Positions 1 through 11,530 of a stretch of 51,000 nt of DNA are shown one piece after another. The position numbers and the translations under genes are program-made. The stretch comes from Symsagittifera roscoffensis (Eukaryota > Xenacoelomorpha > Acoela > Convolutidae). The notes beneath the pieces were generated by a model that was not told the origin of the DNA, made no database searches, and was given only the letters and a program-made list of their open reading frames with translations. Numbering within the stretch: the first letter of the stretch is position 1; every line of letters starts with the position of its first letter. The stretch spans positions 1 to 51,000 of the forward strand of contig NW_026971195.1 of assembly GCF_963678635.1 (NCBI RefSeq), read 5' to 3'.

Positions 1-23
1 CATACATACTAGCATTTTATAAA

Positions 24-76
<53 letters not shown>

Positions 77-663
77 ACACTCGTTTATTCAAATTACATA
101 TAAAATACCTAGTGAGAACTATGTAAATATCTGAAACAAAAATTTCAATGATTGTAATGGTTAGTTGTATTTCTTATTAGAATTATCTAGGTTAAAAAAT
201 TAATGATTACTTTCGTAAAAAACACATCACACGCTGTAGGTCTATTTAGAAAGAGAAATACAGTTCAACGTAGTATCTGGTACACTTTTAGTATGTGGTA
301 AAATATTCAGAATTCAAGAGCAAAAAAACTTGAGATGATTTGTTTTTCTACTTACAGTCCCACTTCTGATGTCATAATTTTAATCACATAAGTGAGTTTA
401 TAAATATGAATAATTATATTCAAATGTATATAATCACAAACATACAAAGTAGACATTAGTCATGCTTCCATATGCTCATGAGTTTTGATCACAACGGACG
501 CCTATATACATGCACTGAAGTTACGTATACCAAATATGATAGATTATCTGTGCCCATTTAAGATCCGGTGAAACAATCTTGAATAATGAAGAGAAGTAAA
601 AAGAAGAATTTGGATTGATTTTGACATCAAATTGTATTTCCAACTACAGTTATATAAATAAAA
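1..663. other. AT-rich intergenic DNA with (TA)n tract
   Basis: No coding region is recognisable. A pure TA dinucleotide run of about 47 bases lies at 28-74. The rest is AT-rich sequence without a repeat or RNA gene that I can see. Confidence 0.7.
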
Positions 664-966
664 TGATTAGAAACATTTTTAAAAACAACATGCCTCCACA
701 CCTTTTTTTTGCTAAAACAATCTCAATGCAAGCAACCCAGAAAACTTGTAAGAATTGAACATGCAAAGCACACGTATACACAAAATTATAATACTTTGTA
801 GTATCTGGTTTGAGATTATGAAACATTTTTAAAAACAACATGCCTATACACTTTTTTTGCTATAACAATTTCAATGCAAGCAACCCATAAAACATGTAAG
901 AATCGAACTTGCAAAATATAAGTATACACATAATTATAATACTTTGTAGTATCTGGTTTGATTATA
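664..966. repeat. 150-bp imperfect tandem duplication
   Basis: Copy 1 (about 664-813) and copy 2 (about 814-966) align at an offset of 150 bases. Both contain GAAACATTTTTAAAAACAAC, then a CAATGCAAGCAACCCA block, and both end in TTTGTAGTATCTGGTTTGA. Small substitutions and length differences in a T run show it is not brand new. No gene is visible. Bases 967-1284 beyond it hold nothing recognisable. Confidence 0.85.
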
Positions 967-1284
967 GTACAGATACAATACCTAGTGAATAGTTCTAGAA
1001 GTTGTTGATGAATGTGGAATAAAAGCTAGCATGAGTTCAATTTGATGGTTTTAACTCTAGCTTTTGTTGCACTTCTTAACATATGAAACATAAAAACGAA
1101 CAATTACACATACCTATATGCACAAGCGTAAAAATGTTAAACGCGTAAGAATTAAAGTTCAAGCTTTTTGGAAACATGCTCTTGTCAGACATTGATAGAT
1201 TATACACAGCCTAGCAAAATTGGATAAGTTTACCAGCAGATTAACACGCTCCTGTAATTTTATATCGGATTTAATTGTAATGGG

Positions 1285-2030
1285 CTTCTTTTTGGAAAGT
1301 TTTCGGAATGCGAACTGACATATACACCCATTCAGAAATTTCAATCAAACATGTGGAAATTTATGTGTACATTTTAGATTAGCCGCTGAATACAAGATAT
1401 GAATGCGAATCGAAAACTATTCTGTGTTTAATTACTTGTCCAAAACCGTTCAATTTTCAAGAACAGAAGAACACTCGATAAAATTATTGTTTTATAAGTT
1501 TAAAGTTAGACAAGATGTGGTCTGGATTATAAAGAACAAAGGTTTTATCAGCTATATTTTTCAATTCTTGTTCTGTTTTTAGCACAAAAAATACGCCAAT
1601 GCAAGCGCGTACTCACTTTATTTGATACATAATCTTACCCGTTTCAATTAAGTGTTTGCACTCCGTTACCGGAAAAATTTCAAAAATTTATTCAAATGTT
1701 TTGACTGATTCGGCTCAAGAACGTACTATTTTTCACACGACTCGTCACTGAGAATTCCTTTCCTTTTTAGACAACAGTCAAATAATGATAATTGTCAGTC
1801 TGTAATACGTGATTCTTTTTGTCTGAATGTGTGTATATACTCGTCTTTTTTCTGTTTGTATGTATGCATATACTTATTTAAGTATGGTAGTTTGTTGCAC
1901 TCTGTTTATAATTGTGTGTATGTATGTTTGCATAAATGTATGAATTTATGTGTTTATGTCGGTGTCTACGTATGTTGCGATGTATTCGTGTTTGTATATA
2001 TGTATGTATGTATGTAAGTATGTACTTATG

Positions 2031-2061
<31 letters not shown>

Positions 2062-2074
2062 GTATGTACTTATG

Positions 2075-2117
<43 letters not shown>

Positions 2118-2118
2118 G

Positions 2119-2152
<34 letters not shown>

Positions 2153-2606
2153 TGTGTGTATGTATGTATGTATGTATGTATATATGTATGTATGTATATA
2201 TGTATGTATGTATATATGTATGTATGTCTGTATGTATGTATGTATGTATGTATGTATGTATGTATGTATGTATGTATGTATGTATGTATGTATGTATGTA
2301 TGTATCTATGTATGTATGTATGTAAGCATGCATGATTGTAATTATGTATTGATGTATACAAGTATGTGTGTATGTATAAATTTTTGTATGTCTCTTTGTC
2401 TGAAGGTCTTTAAGTAAGACTCTATTTGTGTGTGATCATACACATAAATGTATATATGCATGTATGTATGAATGTATGTATGAGCATATGTGTTTGAGTA
2501 GGTTGTATTTATGTATATTCGTAAGTATGTTTGTATTAGTTTCTTTGAGTAAGATTTCATATTTGAATGCTTTTATATATTGTTTTAAATGTGTGTGCCT
2601 GTATCT
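1285..2606. repeat. Large tandem duplication, copy 1 (~1.35 kb)
   Basis: The stretch from GGAAAGTTTTCGG (1294) onward recurs about 1351 bases later at 2645, with high similarity through roughly 550 bases of ordinary AT-rich sequence. It then runs through a TATG microsatellite into a shared distal part that begins AAGCATGCATGATTGTAATT at 2323. The copies differ mostly in microsatellite length. Confidence 0.85.
1990..2330. repeat. (TATG)n microsatellite, block 1
   Basis: Nearly pure TATG tetranucleotide repeat with scattered interruptions such as TAAG, TATA and TGTG. It gives open frames on both strands made of Tyr-Val-Cys-Met or His-Thr-Tyr-Ile repeats. These are by-products of a 4-bp repeat without internal stops, not genes. 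Confidence 0.97.
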
Positions 2607-2635
2607 AATATTATATCAGTTTAAAATAAAATGAG

Positions 2636-3837
2636 CTTATTCTTGGAAAGTTTTCGGGATGCGAACTGACATATACACCCATTCAGAAATTTCAATCGAA
2701 CAAATGGAAAGTTATGAGTACAATTTAGATTAGCCGCTGATTACAAGATATGAATGCGAATCGAAAACTATTCTGTGTTTAATTACTTGTCCAAAATCGT
2801 TCAATTTTCAAGAACAGAAGAACAGTCGATAAATTTATTGTTTTATAAGCCTAAAAGATAGACAAGATGTGGTATTGATTATACAGAACAAAGGTTTTAT
2901 CAGCTATTTTTTTCAATTCTTGTTCTGTTTTTAGCACACAAATTACGCCAATGCAAGCGCGTACTCACTTTATTTGATTCACAATCCTACCCGTTTTAAT
3001 TAAGTGTTTGCACTCCGTTACCGCAAGAGTTTCAATTAGGTATTCAAAAATTTTGACTGACTCGGCTCAAGAACGTACTATTTTTCACACGACTTGTCAC
3101 TGAGAATTCCTTTCCTTATTAGAGAACAATCAAATAATGATTAATGTCACTCTGTAAAACGTGATTCTTTTTGTCTGAATGTGTGTATATACTCGTGTTT
3201 TTTCTGTTTGTATGTATGCATAGACTTATTTATGTATGATAGTTTGTTTGCACTCTGTTTATAATTGTGTGTATGTTTGTTTGCATAAATGTATGAATTT
3301 ATGTATTTATGTCGGTATCTACAAATGTTGCGATGTATTCATGTTTGTATGTATGTATGTATGTATGTATGTATGTATGTATGTAGGTATGTATGTATGT
3401 ATGTATGTATGTATGTATGTATGTATGTATGTTTATATGTATGTATGTATGCATGTATGTATGTATGTATGTATGTATGTATGTGTGTATGCATGTATGC
3501 ATGTATGTATAAATGTATGTGTGTATGTACGTATGTATGTATGTATGTATGTATGTAAGCATGCATGATTGTAATTATGTATTGATATATTCAAGTATGT
3601 GTGTATGTATAAATTTTTGTATGTCTCTTTGTCTGAAGGTCTTTAATTTAGACTCTATATGTGTGTGTTCATACGCATATATGTATATATGCATGTATGT
3701 TTGAATGTATGTATGAGCATATGTGTTTGATTAGGTTGTATGTATGTATATTCGTAAGTATTTTTGTATTAATGTCTTTGAGTAAGATTTATTTTTGAAT
3801 GCTTTTATATATTTCTTTAAATGTGTGTGTCTGTATC
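2636..3837. repeat. Large tandem duplication, copy 2
   Basis: This is the second copy of the 1285-2606 unit. Matching landmarks are GGAAAGTTTTCGG (2645), TCTGAATGTGTGTATATACT (3174) and AAGCATGCATGATTGTAATT (3557). The microsatellite core is shorter than in copy 1. Similarity to copy 1 stops near 3837, where the sequence joins the downstream TATG higher-order repeats. Confidence 0.85.
3340..3560. repeat. (TATG)n microsatellite, block 2
   Basis: The tetranucleotide core of the second 1.35-kb copy. It has the same motif as block 1 with occasional TGCATG and TGTGTG variants. Confidence 0.97.
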
Positions 3838-3924
3838 CATGTAAGTATGTTTGTATGTATGTCTGTAATTTTGTATGTACGTTTGCATGAATCTCTTTAA
3901 GTAACTATTTAAACTTGTTTGTAA

Positions 3925-3988
3925 ATATGTAATTATGTATGTATGTATCTATGCATGCATGAATGTATGTATGTCTAGTATGTACGTA

Positions 3989-4020
<32 letters not shown>

Positions 4021-4180
4021 AATGTATGTATGTATGTATGTATGTATGTATGTATGTATGTATGTATGTATGTATGTATGTATGTGTGTATGTATGTATG
4101 TATGTATGTATGTGTGACTGTATGTATGTATGTATGTATGTATGTAAGTATGTATGTATGTATGTATGTATGTAAGCATG
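3925..4180. repeat. (TATG)n microsatellite, block 3
   Basis: Third long run of TATG, including a (TG)n patch near 3988-4005. It leads directly into an AAGCATGCATG landmark at 4177, the same landmark that follows blocks 1 and 2. Confidence 0.97.
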
Positions 4181-5124
4181 CATGTTTGTATTTATGTATG
4201 TATGCGTTCAAATTTTGTGTAAGTATAAATTTTTGCATGTCTGTTTGTATGAATCTCTTTGAGTCAGACTTTAAATGGCTATGTTCATATGCATGTGTGT
4301 ATGTATGCATGTATGTATGTATGGTTCTATGTATAAGCGTATGTATTTAAGGAGGTTTGTATGCGTGTATTCTCGTATGTATATTTGTATTAATGTCATT
4401 AAGAAACTTTTTTATATTTGGATTTATGTATACATACATTTAAGTATATGTGTATGTATGTATGTATGTAAGTATGTTTCCATGTTTGTATGTACTTTGT
4501 CTGAATGTTTGTATGAATCTCTTTAAGTGACTGTTTTTATTTGTTTGTAAAATAGTAAGTATGTATATATGTATGTATATAAGCATGTATGTATGCATAG
4601 TTGTATGCAGTATGTGTGTATGTATAAATTTTTGTATTTCTGTTTGTATGAATGTCTTTGAGTAAGACTTTAAATGTGTATGTTCATATGCATGTATGTA
4701 TGTATGCATGTATGTATGTATTTATGGTTTTATATATAAGCGTATGTATTTAAGGAGGTTTGTATGCATGTATTCTCGTATGTATAAATGTTTTAATGTC
4801 TTTAAAAAAGATTTTAAATTTGGATGAATGTATACATACATTTAAGTATGTGTGTATGCATGTCTGTATGTAAGTATGTATGTATGTATGTATGTGTGTA
4901 CTTTGTCTGAATGTTTGTATGAAGGTCTTTAAGTGACTGTTTTTATTTAATTGTAAATATGTAAGTATGTATATATGTATGTGTATAGGCATGTATGTAT
5001 AGTTGTATGCAGTATGTGTGTATGTTTGTAATTATGTATGTATTTAAGTATGTGTGTATGTATCAGTTTTTGTATGTCTGTTTATATGAATGTGTTTCAG
5101 TAGGATTTCAGTTTTGAATGTATG

Positions 5125-5155
<31 letters not shown>

Positions 5156-5440
5156 GTAATTTTGTATGTATGTATGTAATTTTGTATGTACGTTTGTATG
5201 AATGTCTATAAGTAACTATTTTCATTTGTATGTAAATATGTAATTATGAATGTTTGTATCTATGTATGCATGTATGTATGTATGTATATCTGTATGTATT
5301 TGTGTGTTTATTTATACATGTATGTATGATTGTATTCAATATTCAGTATGTGTGTATATATTTATTTTGTATGTAAAATTGTATGAATGTCCTTGCATAA
5401 GTTTTTATGTGTGTTTGTATGTATGTGTGTAAAAAAATAT
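4172..5440. repeat. ~402-bp higher-order repeat of TATG-derived sequence
   Basis: Complex landmarks recur with constant order and spacing. GTATGTATTTAAGGAGGTTT occurs near 4340 and near 4742, and TGTATACATACATTTAAGTA near 4427 and near 4829, both with an offset of about 402. A related AAGCATG/AGGCATG start appears near 4172, 4581 and 4987. The same landmarks, more diverged, are in the distal parts of the two 1.35-kb copies upstream. The last stretch (5050-5440) is a degraded copy. Confidence 0.8.
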
Positions 5441-6540
5441 GTACGACTATATCTTTTAAATAAACATGTAAGTTTGCAACTTATGCAAAAGTATTTTTCT
5501 TTTTATGTATATACAAGTATGTAACGTTTTATGTTTTGTGGGTTTATGCATGTTTGAGTATTTGTGTAATCGTTTGTTGTATTTTATACAAAAGTATATA
5601 AGTAACACAATCCAAATCTTTCTCATATTTCTTCTTAGGTTTCCTAATAAACAACCAGAAAGTATAATGATAGTTTTTTTTATTTTTTTTTATTTGCAAT
5701 TATACCTGATAAATTGTTTTAAATTTTCCTCAAAATGTTTGATCTTCCAGTTATCCTAAGTACAAAAAATACAATTTGAAAAAGTGGCATATGCAGCTTC
5801 ATTTTTAATTTCAATTTATCTGCAGTCATTGACCATGAAAACTTTACTTAAATCATAACAGGAAAAAATAGTTTTCAAGTTTTTGCAAAATTTTGTCGAT
5901 GGAGGGAGCAAACAACAAGTCCAGTTGGCGACCGCATGGAGTCCAAAGTGTTTGATGAACTGTTGCTCATAGAGATAATGATTACGATAAACCAAAATAA
6001 TTTCAGAAGAAATTTATGGTTTATTGAGAATCAATGACCGTGCAGATGAACATGATCGATAGACGGATGGCAGAAAAAAACATGCTGCTGGTAGAGCTAG
6101 AGACGGTAAGCGAGCAAAGTTTAAATGACAGGTCTTGTATAATTGAAGGATAATTGATGAATCTCTAAAAATCACAAACTTTTGATGGTTTACATTTGAA
6201 AAGTCATAATATTGAATCAAACTTAAAAACCGAAAGAAGTGCAGCAGTTGTGTAATCAGATAATCAGTCAGTAGACACTTTATTTAAATTCAAGATTTAT
6301 AAGTTGATAGAGCTTTTTTTGATAATGGCTTAAAAACTTACGCCTTTTGTTTTGAGATAAATAGCAAGTCTTTCTGCATTGAGGCTCAAAAGTTTAATTG
6401 CTCTAAGTAAAATTTCTGAACTCAATCGGTACAAGAAAACATAACAATTTTTATATTTCTAACTTAAACATGTCTTTGTTAGTCGTTCCAGCTTAAGATA
6501 ACACAACGTAATTGATTTTTATCAAAAAGCATTAAAACTA

Positions 6541-6563
6541 CGAAATGGCATTTCACCATTTCG
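6541..6563. repeat. Small hairpin
   Basis: CGAAATGG and CCATTTCG form a perfect 8-bp stem around a 7-base loop. No function can be assigned. Confidence 0.6.
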
Positions 6564-6801
6564 AAAACTGCTGTAGCCCAATTGGTGTGAAAGCATCGTT
6601 AGTGTGAAGCCACTGTCATCCCGATGGAATCCAAGGATTCAGGTAGAATGTTGATGATAAGGCTTGATTTTTTATCTGACAATTTCAAAAAACTAAAAGT
6701 TTTTCGAAAACAAGCCTTGTTAAAAAAGAAGACAAATATCGATACAAAAAATAAAAGACATAGCATGGTTTCTAACTGTTTTAATCCGGCTAGTGATCAG
6801 A

Positions 6802-6831
6802 GAAAGCATGGATAACGAAAGCATGGATAAC
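6802..6831. repeat. 15-bp perfect tandem duplication
   Basis: GAAAGCATGGATAAC occurs twice head to tail with no mismatch, as expected from replication slippage. Confidence 0.9.
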
Positions 6832-7631
6832 CTCAAAAATATTTTGAAAGAAAGGTCGAACTCTTACTAACACAATTAGTTGTAGATGAGTAATTATATA
6901 CTTGGGTCAAAAACCATCGTTATTTGAAAAGCAATAGCGTGATCAGGGAAACAGTCAAGAGATCAGATTTGTTTTTAAAAATTCAAAGTTTGTTTTGTTG
7001 AGCAAAAGGTTAATCAATGATAACTGATAGCGCGCAAAAGTTTTGAATGGAAAACTCTAGCTAAAACTAGTTGTTTGACATTAACTACAAGATACTGAGA
7101 AAACCGACCAGATTGCAGTACCAAACTAAACAGTTAAATAATTGCATAACCCTTTATTGGAAACAGTAAAATATTTGGATGCACAAAGTATAACCCCAAA
7201 TTCATATCAAGTTTTGAGTTTGTATCTATACCTTCTCTTAGTTTTTCTTCCAGCTTTCTCAGTTTGTCTTTAACCTTCATTTGTTTTCAAGTACTTTTTC
7301 TTTCTTTTTACGTTCAAATAGATCATTAGTTTTTGCCAAAATAGGGCTGGCGGCCGCCGCACTTGACGAAATTTCCTTTCTTTGCATTTCAGCAATAATA
7401 CATGCGTTTTTCAAGGAAATCGTTCACCGCCGCCAACAGTTAGGCTACGCTGCCAAAATCTTGTGCTTTTATATATACCACATAGTTTAGTTGCATTAGG
7501 TTCAATTGGTTGCATATAACAGATTTATAACGTCATTTTACATGTAAACAAGCCAATAGCTTCAAACTTTAGAAGGGAAAACATGCATCAACCGAAACTT
7601 AATGACAAACCTTTTCCATAGAGTGCCCAAA

Positions 7632-7755
7632 TATGACCAATTTTAACCCCCCCTTATAATATGTGTGCCCAAAAATTTTGGTGTTTTAACCCCTTTGGGG
7701 GTTAAAGTGGTCATTGCAACGGCACAGTGAAAAAAAGGGGTTAAAATTGGTCATT
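7632..7755. repeat. Foldback element with nested inverted repeats
   Basis: The outer arms at 7632-7650 (TATGACCAATTTTAACCCC) and 7737-7755 are inverted copies matching at 18 of 19 bases. Inside, TTTAACCCC (7685-7693) faces GGGGGTTAAA (7697-7706) across a 3-base loop. The inner right arm continues into GTGGTCATT, so it is a third version of the outer arm. This fits a small foldback or MITE remnant of about 124 bp. No coding capacity and no clear target-site duplication are seen. Confidence 0.6.
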
Positions 7756-8694
7756 TTCCTAGCCACTTTTTTATACTACTCACCAGTGGTTAAAATGAAG
7801 TCTTTCTTGGTGAATTTTTGCTGTCTTGACTACTACTTTTCTGGAGGTACCCAAAATAGGATCGTTAGATGTTCCAAAAGTTCATCGTTACATAAAATGG
7901 CGAGTTTTTAAAAAACATTTGTTTCTGATGTTACAATCGTAAATGAAAAAAATAGTACTGGAGAATAATATGTATTAAATTGCTTTCTCAATTGCACCTT
8001 AAAAGTCTTTAAAGGGATATAATAAGATTGTTATCTCTTATTGTTCAATTTGCGGATAGATAGCAGGATGTTATGATCCAGTCCAAAACTTTTTGACCGG
8101 GAGGCAATCAAATCAAAATTCAACTTTGTTTGTCAAACAGATACATTTAATAATAATTGTGCCTATTTTATTTTGCAAAATACAATAAAAAACACTTGAT
8201 TTTTCAGTCAAGTCCTTTTTCTCAAATACTGCTGAGTTTACAAACCTTTTGCTCTGAAGCCGAGGAAAAAACTTTTTAAGATCTTGAAAAATTAACAAAG
8301 ATAGCAAAGAATTTTTAACAACTTTGGTTTTAGATCGGATATTGAACAGTCTAAAAAAATATTTAAAAATTCTCTAAACATTGAACAATGGCCATGGTGC
8401 TCCAAAAGAGAAATTCGAGCTTTTAATCAATCTGAAAATTATTTTCAAGATTCTTTGAGACTTTTCCAAGAATACTAAAGATCTTTGAAAAACTGATCAG
8501 AATAGAAACAAAAATTCGGCAGTTTTGTTAGAGCATCAGTACTAACAACATTTATTGTTGTTAAAAAAAAGTTTACAAGAAAAACCAGGAGCTTTTTTTT
8601 CTCAAAATTTAGTTAACAAAAGATTTTTTTATTTTGGTGTTTCTCTGGCTTGAAAAATCTTGCATCTTCCAGATAATTTCCATCATGCATTTTC

Positions 8695-8789
8695 AAATTT
8701 CCCTTCTATAGTTTCTTAGAAGGCCCATTTTTTTGTTTTCAAAGACAATGAAGAACTAGGCCTTTTAAGAAACTATATTAGGGAAATTT
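8695..8789. repeat. 95-bp inverted-repeat (stem-loop) element
   Basis: The left arm (8695-8726) and right arm (8758-8789) are 32 bases each and complementary at 28 positions, with the core TATAGTTTCTTA on the left. The loop is 31 bases. It could be a foldback transposon remnant or a hairpin RNA source; only the palindrome is directly visible. Confidence 0.7.
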
Positions 8790-9533
8790 CAGAATTTCTG
8801 TAGACCACAGGTATTTGCCTTTTCAAGCAAACATATTAGACATTATTCAGTTCAAGACCTAGTTACAACTTGTAACTATGTTGAGCTCTCAGTTTTCTTG
8901 TCGAACAAATCCCTGAAAATGATTCTTCAGTTTTGAATTAGATGCAAAGATTGTTCGTTTAGTCATAATCATCAAATTTTTTTGCTGAAATCAAAAAAGA
9001 TAAAAGCTGATCACAGTTTTGGATTTATGTATGCTCTTATTCATGGATTGAATTGCTTTAATTGTTTATCCAAGTTGCTTCAAGCTGATCATCGCTTCAA
9101 GTTTTGGAAATTAGATACAGAAATCGGTCTTTAATTAGATGATTAAAAATGTTGCACATAAGTCCAGTGACTATTGTTTTTGTGGTTATCTATTGACTTT
9201 GTGGCCGAAAAAATGGGACATTTTTAAACCAAACCGTAGATAATTATTCAAAAGCACGGGTGCAATAAAAAAAAAATTTCAAAGTAAATTTTCCATCTTT
9301 GTTGCAAATCATTGAAAAACTTCATAATAGTTATTATATTTGGCTTATTTTTTCGCTCAAATTTGATTAAAAATTTTTGATATTTCATTTTTCTGTTTGT
9401 GCCGAGCTACAGTGTGAACTTGATGACTGAGAGCTCAGCTGTCGCTAGAGAATCAAGCTTCAGTTTCACCGCAGATGCTTCACATGTACTCGCACCAGAC
9501 GGGGGACAGCTACCCGTGAGTCCGATGACTTAA

Positions 9534-10184
9534 GTGAATCCGATAACTCTAGTGACGAATACAACGAGGGATACTAGAAATGCAATGTTGCGACACCGAA
9601 GACTAGGGCACCTCAACCAAGAAAATCTTTCATCGCTTGTCAGTGTTGGTGAGCTAGGGTTCTGCAAAATGTGTACAGTTTCCAAGATGCATGAAATAGC
9701 AGTGCCTAAGAAGACTGACAGCAGAGCATCGGCAGTGGGACAACGGGTCTCCAGTGACCTTCAGGGACCATTTGAAATAGCGAGTATGCATGAAGCACGC
9801 TATGCCTTGAGCTTCATAGACGACTTCAGTCAGCTGGCTGTGGTCAAGTACCTGATGAAAAAGAAAGATGCTCTACTGAAAAACCAGGAGATTGTGGCTG
9901 AGAATGGAGCACCGAAGGGCCTGCGAACTATCAATGATGTTGAGTATTCGTCGAATGCAAATAGGAGATTTTGTAGAGAGTCCCAGGTGAAGCAAGAGTT
10001 CACTGTGCCCAATACTCCCCAACAAAATGGTATAGCAGATCACTACAACAGCGTGATCATCGAGATGACTCGATGTCTGCTGGCTGTAGCAAAGCTACCG
10101 AAGATGTTCTGGTTGCGGGCAAGGTCGACAGCTGTGAGAAGTTGGAACTTGTGTCCCACATCCAGCAAAGAAAAGCGGCTTTAA
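9534..10184 (+). pseudogene. Ty1/Copia pol fragment: zinc finger and integrase core
   Basis: This 216-codon frame is the only integrase core of the element. Residues 21-50 look like the zinc-binding GAG-pre-integrase region (RRLGHLNQENL, then CKMC). A retroviral-type integrase core follows, with SDLQGPFE, YALSFIDDFS and EFTVPNTPQQNG recognisable. In the live family this enzyme inserts the cDNA copy into the genome. Here the first core aspartate (SDLQG) remains. The residue aligned with the second catalytic aspartate is isoleucine (RTINDVEY), and the glutamate after QQNG-x-A is aspartate, so the enzyme should be inactive. No protease or gag is visible upstream. The family call is firm; the exact 5' limit is not. 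It reads into the first copy of the downstream array. Confidence 0.85.
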
Positions 10185-10204
10185 CAGACGGAGTTGCTCT
10201 ATAG

Positions 10205-11530
10205 GAAACCATCAAAAGCGATTTATTTGCGAAAAAAATTCAGTTGACTGACATTTTATCTGGATTGAGGCAACAGACGGAAAATGGATGCAAAGAGCAA
10301 GAAAAGTAAACTCATTGGCTGCAACGAGGAGAGCAAAGCCTACTTGCTGATGTAACTAGAGACAAGACGAGAGCTGTGAGCATGAAGCATGACATTCAAT
10401 GAAAACATCATCAAGATGAATCCATTGATGACAGTGAGCCATTACAAACCCTGGAGCAAATAATCGAGGGATGCATTGATATTGAGCAATCAAGGACGAA
10501 GACAACCAGCAAAGCACGATGCGCGCCAACTCAGAGTGATACTGCAGACTCAGTGGGGGCTACTGAAGAGAATCAGGCTGAGGAGGAAGCATTAGATTCA
10601 CAAGCTACCGACCATCCAGTGCAGAGAACCGTTAGGACAAGAAACCCACCAATTGGAGAGGGACTGGCCTGAGTAACCCATGATTCAGTGACTGTAATTC
10701 AAGAGCCAAGAGGCTATTCAGAAACAGTGTCTGGACCCAAAAAGGAGCAGTGGCTGGCAGCTATGGCTTTAGAGGTGAAGTCTCTAGAAGCTATGGGAAC
10801 ATGGACACTTGTGATAGACCAAAATCTCGAAAAGTACTTCTTGGACGATGGGTTCTTGCTGTAAAGAGAGATGTAATAGGACAATTGGGGCGCTTCGAAG
10901 CCCGATATGTAGTGAAAACAATCAAGAAAGTCGAAGGATATGACTTCAATTAGACGTTTGCTCCGACCTGTAAACCCGAAACAAAGAGGATAATGCGAGC
11001 TTTGGGGGGCAAAAGAAGATCATGTACTTCATCATATGGATGATGTTACGTCAACTTTCCTCAACTCTCCTCTAACAGATGCAGTTTATATGGAGCAACC
11101 AGATGGGTTCAGCAGCAGTGACAGCCAAGTGTGAGTGCTTGCTTCAACAAAGTCTCTATGGGCTGCAGCAATAATTTTTTTTGCTCACGATGAGGATTTG
11201 GATTAATGACATCAATGGTTGCAGATGTTTAGTCGAAGTTGACCAGGTGGGAAGCCGCTGCTCCAAAAGGTTCAAGATGGATGACAGAGGCGCATTTCCT
11301 GGTTCTTGGTAGTGCAGATCAAGCAATCACCAGGAACGGTAACAAAGAATCAATGAAATAGCATCGACACCTGCTTTGAGCGTTTAGGCATAGCTGAATG
11401 CAAATCAGTGAGCACACCAGCGGACATCAGCGTACAATTGTTGAAGAAATACTGCCCTGAAGCTGGGTCAACCGCGGCAGTGTCCATGAAGGACGGGTTC
11501 TACAGAGGTACTGTGGGCTCATTATTGTGG
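10205..11530 (+). pseudogene. Array unit 1
   Basis: In this unit alone the tail is in its native context: the sequence just upstream reads ELLYRKPSKAIYLRKK, continuing the integrase. The tail has in-frame stops after RKKFS and LTFYLD. The RT frame at 10750-10953 ends at the TAG common to the array (10951). A 4-base insertion near 11130 further breaks the RT relative to other units. Confidence 0.85.

Larger units (their letters stand above)
5441..9533. other. Gene-free AT-rich DNA
   Basis: No convincing exon is present. Open frames are below 70 codons and lack recognisable domains. A short GC-rich patch with GGCGGCCGCCGC lies near 7348. The stretch contains two foldbacks listed separately (7632-7755 and 8695-8789). 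The last ~130 bases before 9534 have the base composition of the Copia element that follows and are probably its eroded upstream pol sequence, but I could not identify a domain there. Confidence 0.65.

Noticed and set aside
1829-4526. Many long open frames with Tyr-Val-Cys-Met or His-Thr-Tyr-Ile repeats on both strands
   Set aside because: They arise because a TATG tetranucleotide repeat has no stop codon in any frame; overlap on both strands and lack of other domains argue against genes.
1-5440. Regularly spaced repeats considered as a CRISPR array
   Set aside because: The repeats are simple-sequence or higher-order satellite units in a eukaryotic context, without unique spacers of constant length and without cas genes.
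7341-7490. GC-rich patch with GGCGGCCGCCGC and a 69-codon frame as a possible CpG-island promoter or exon
   Set aside because: The patch is only tens of bases long and the frame carries no recognisable domain; it does not begin with a supported start context.
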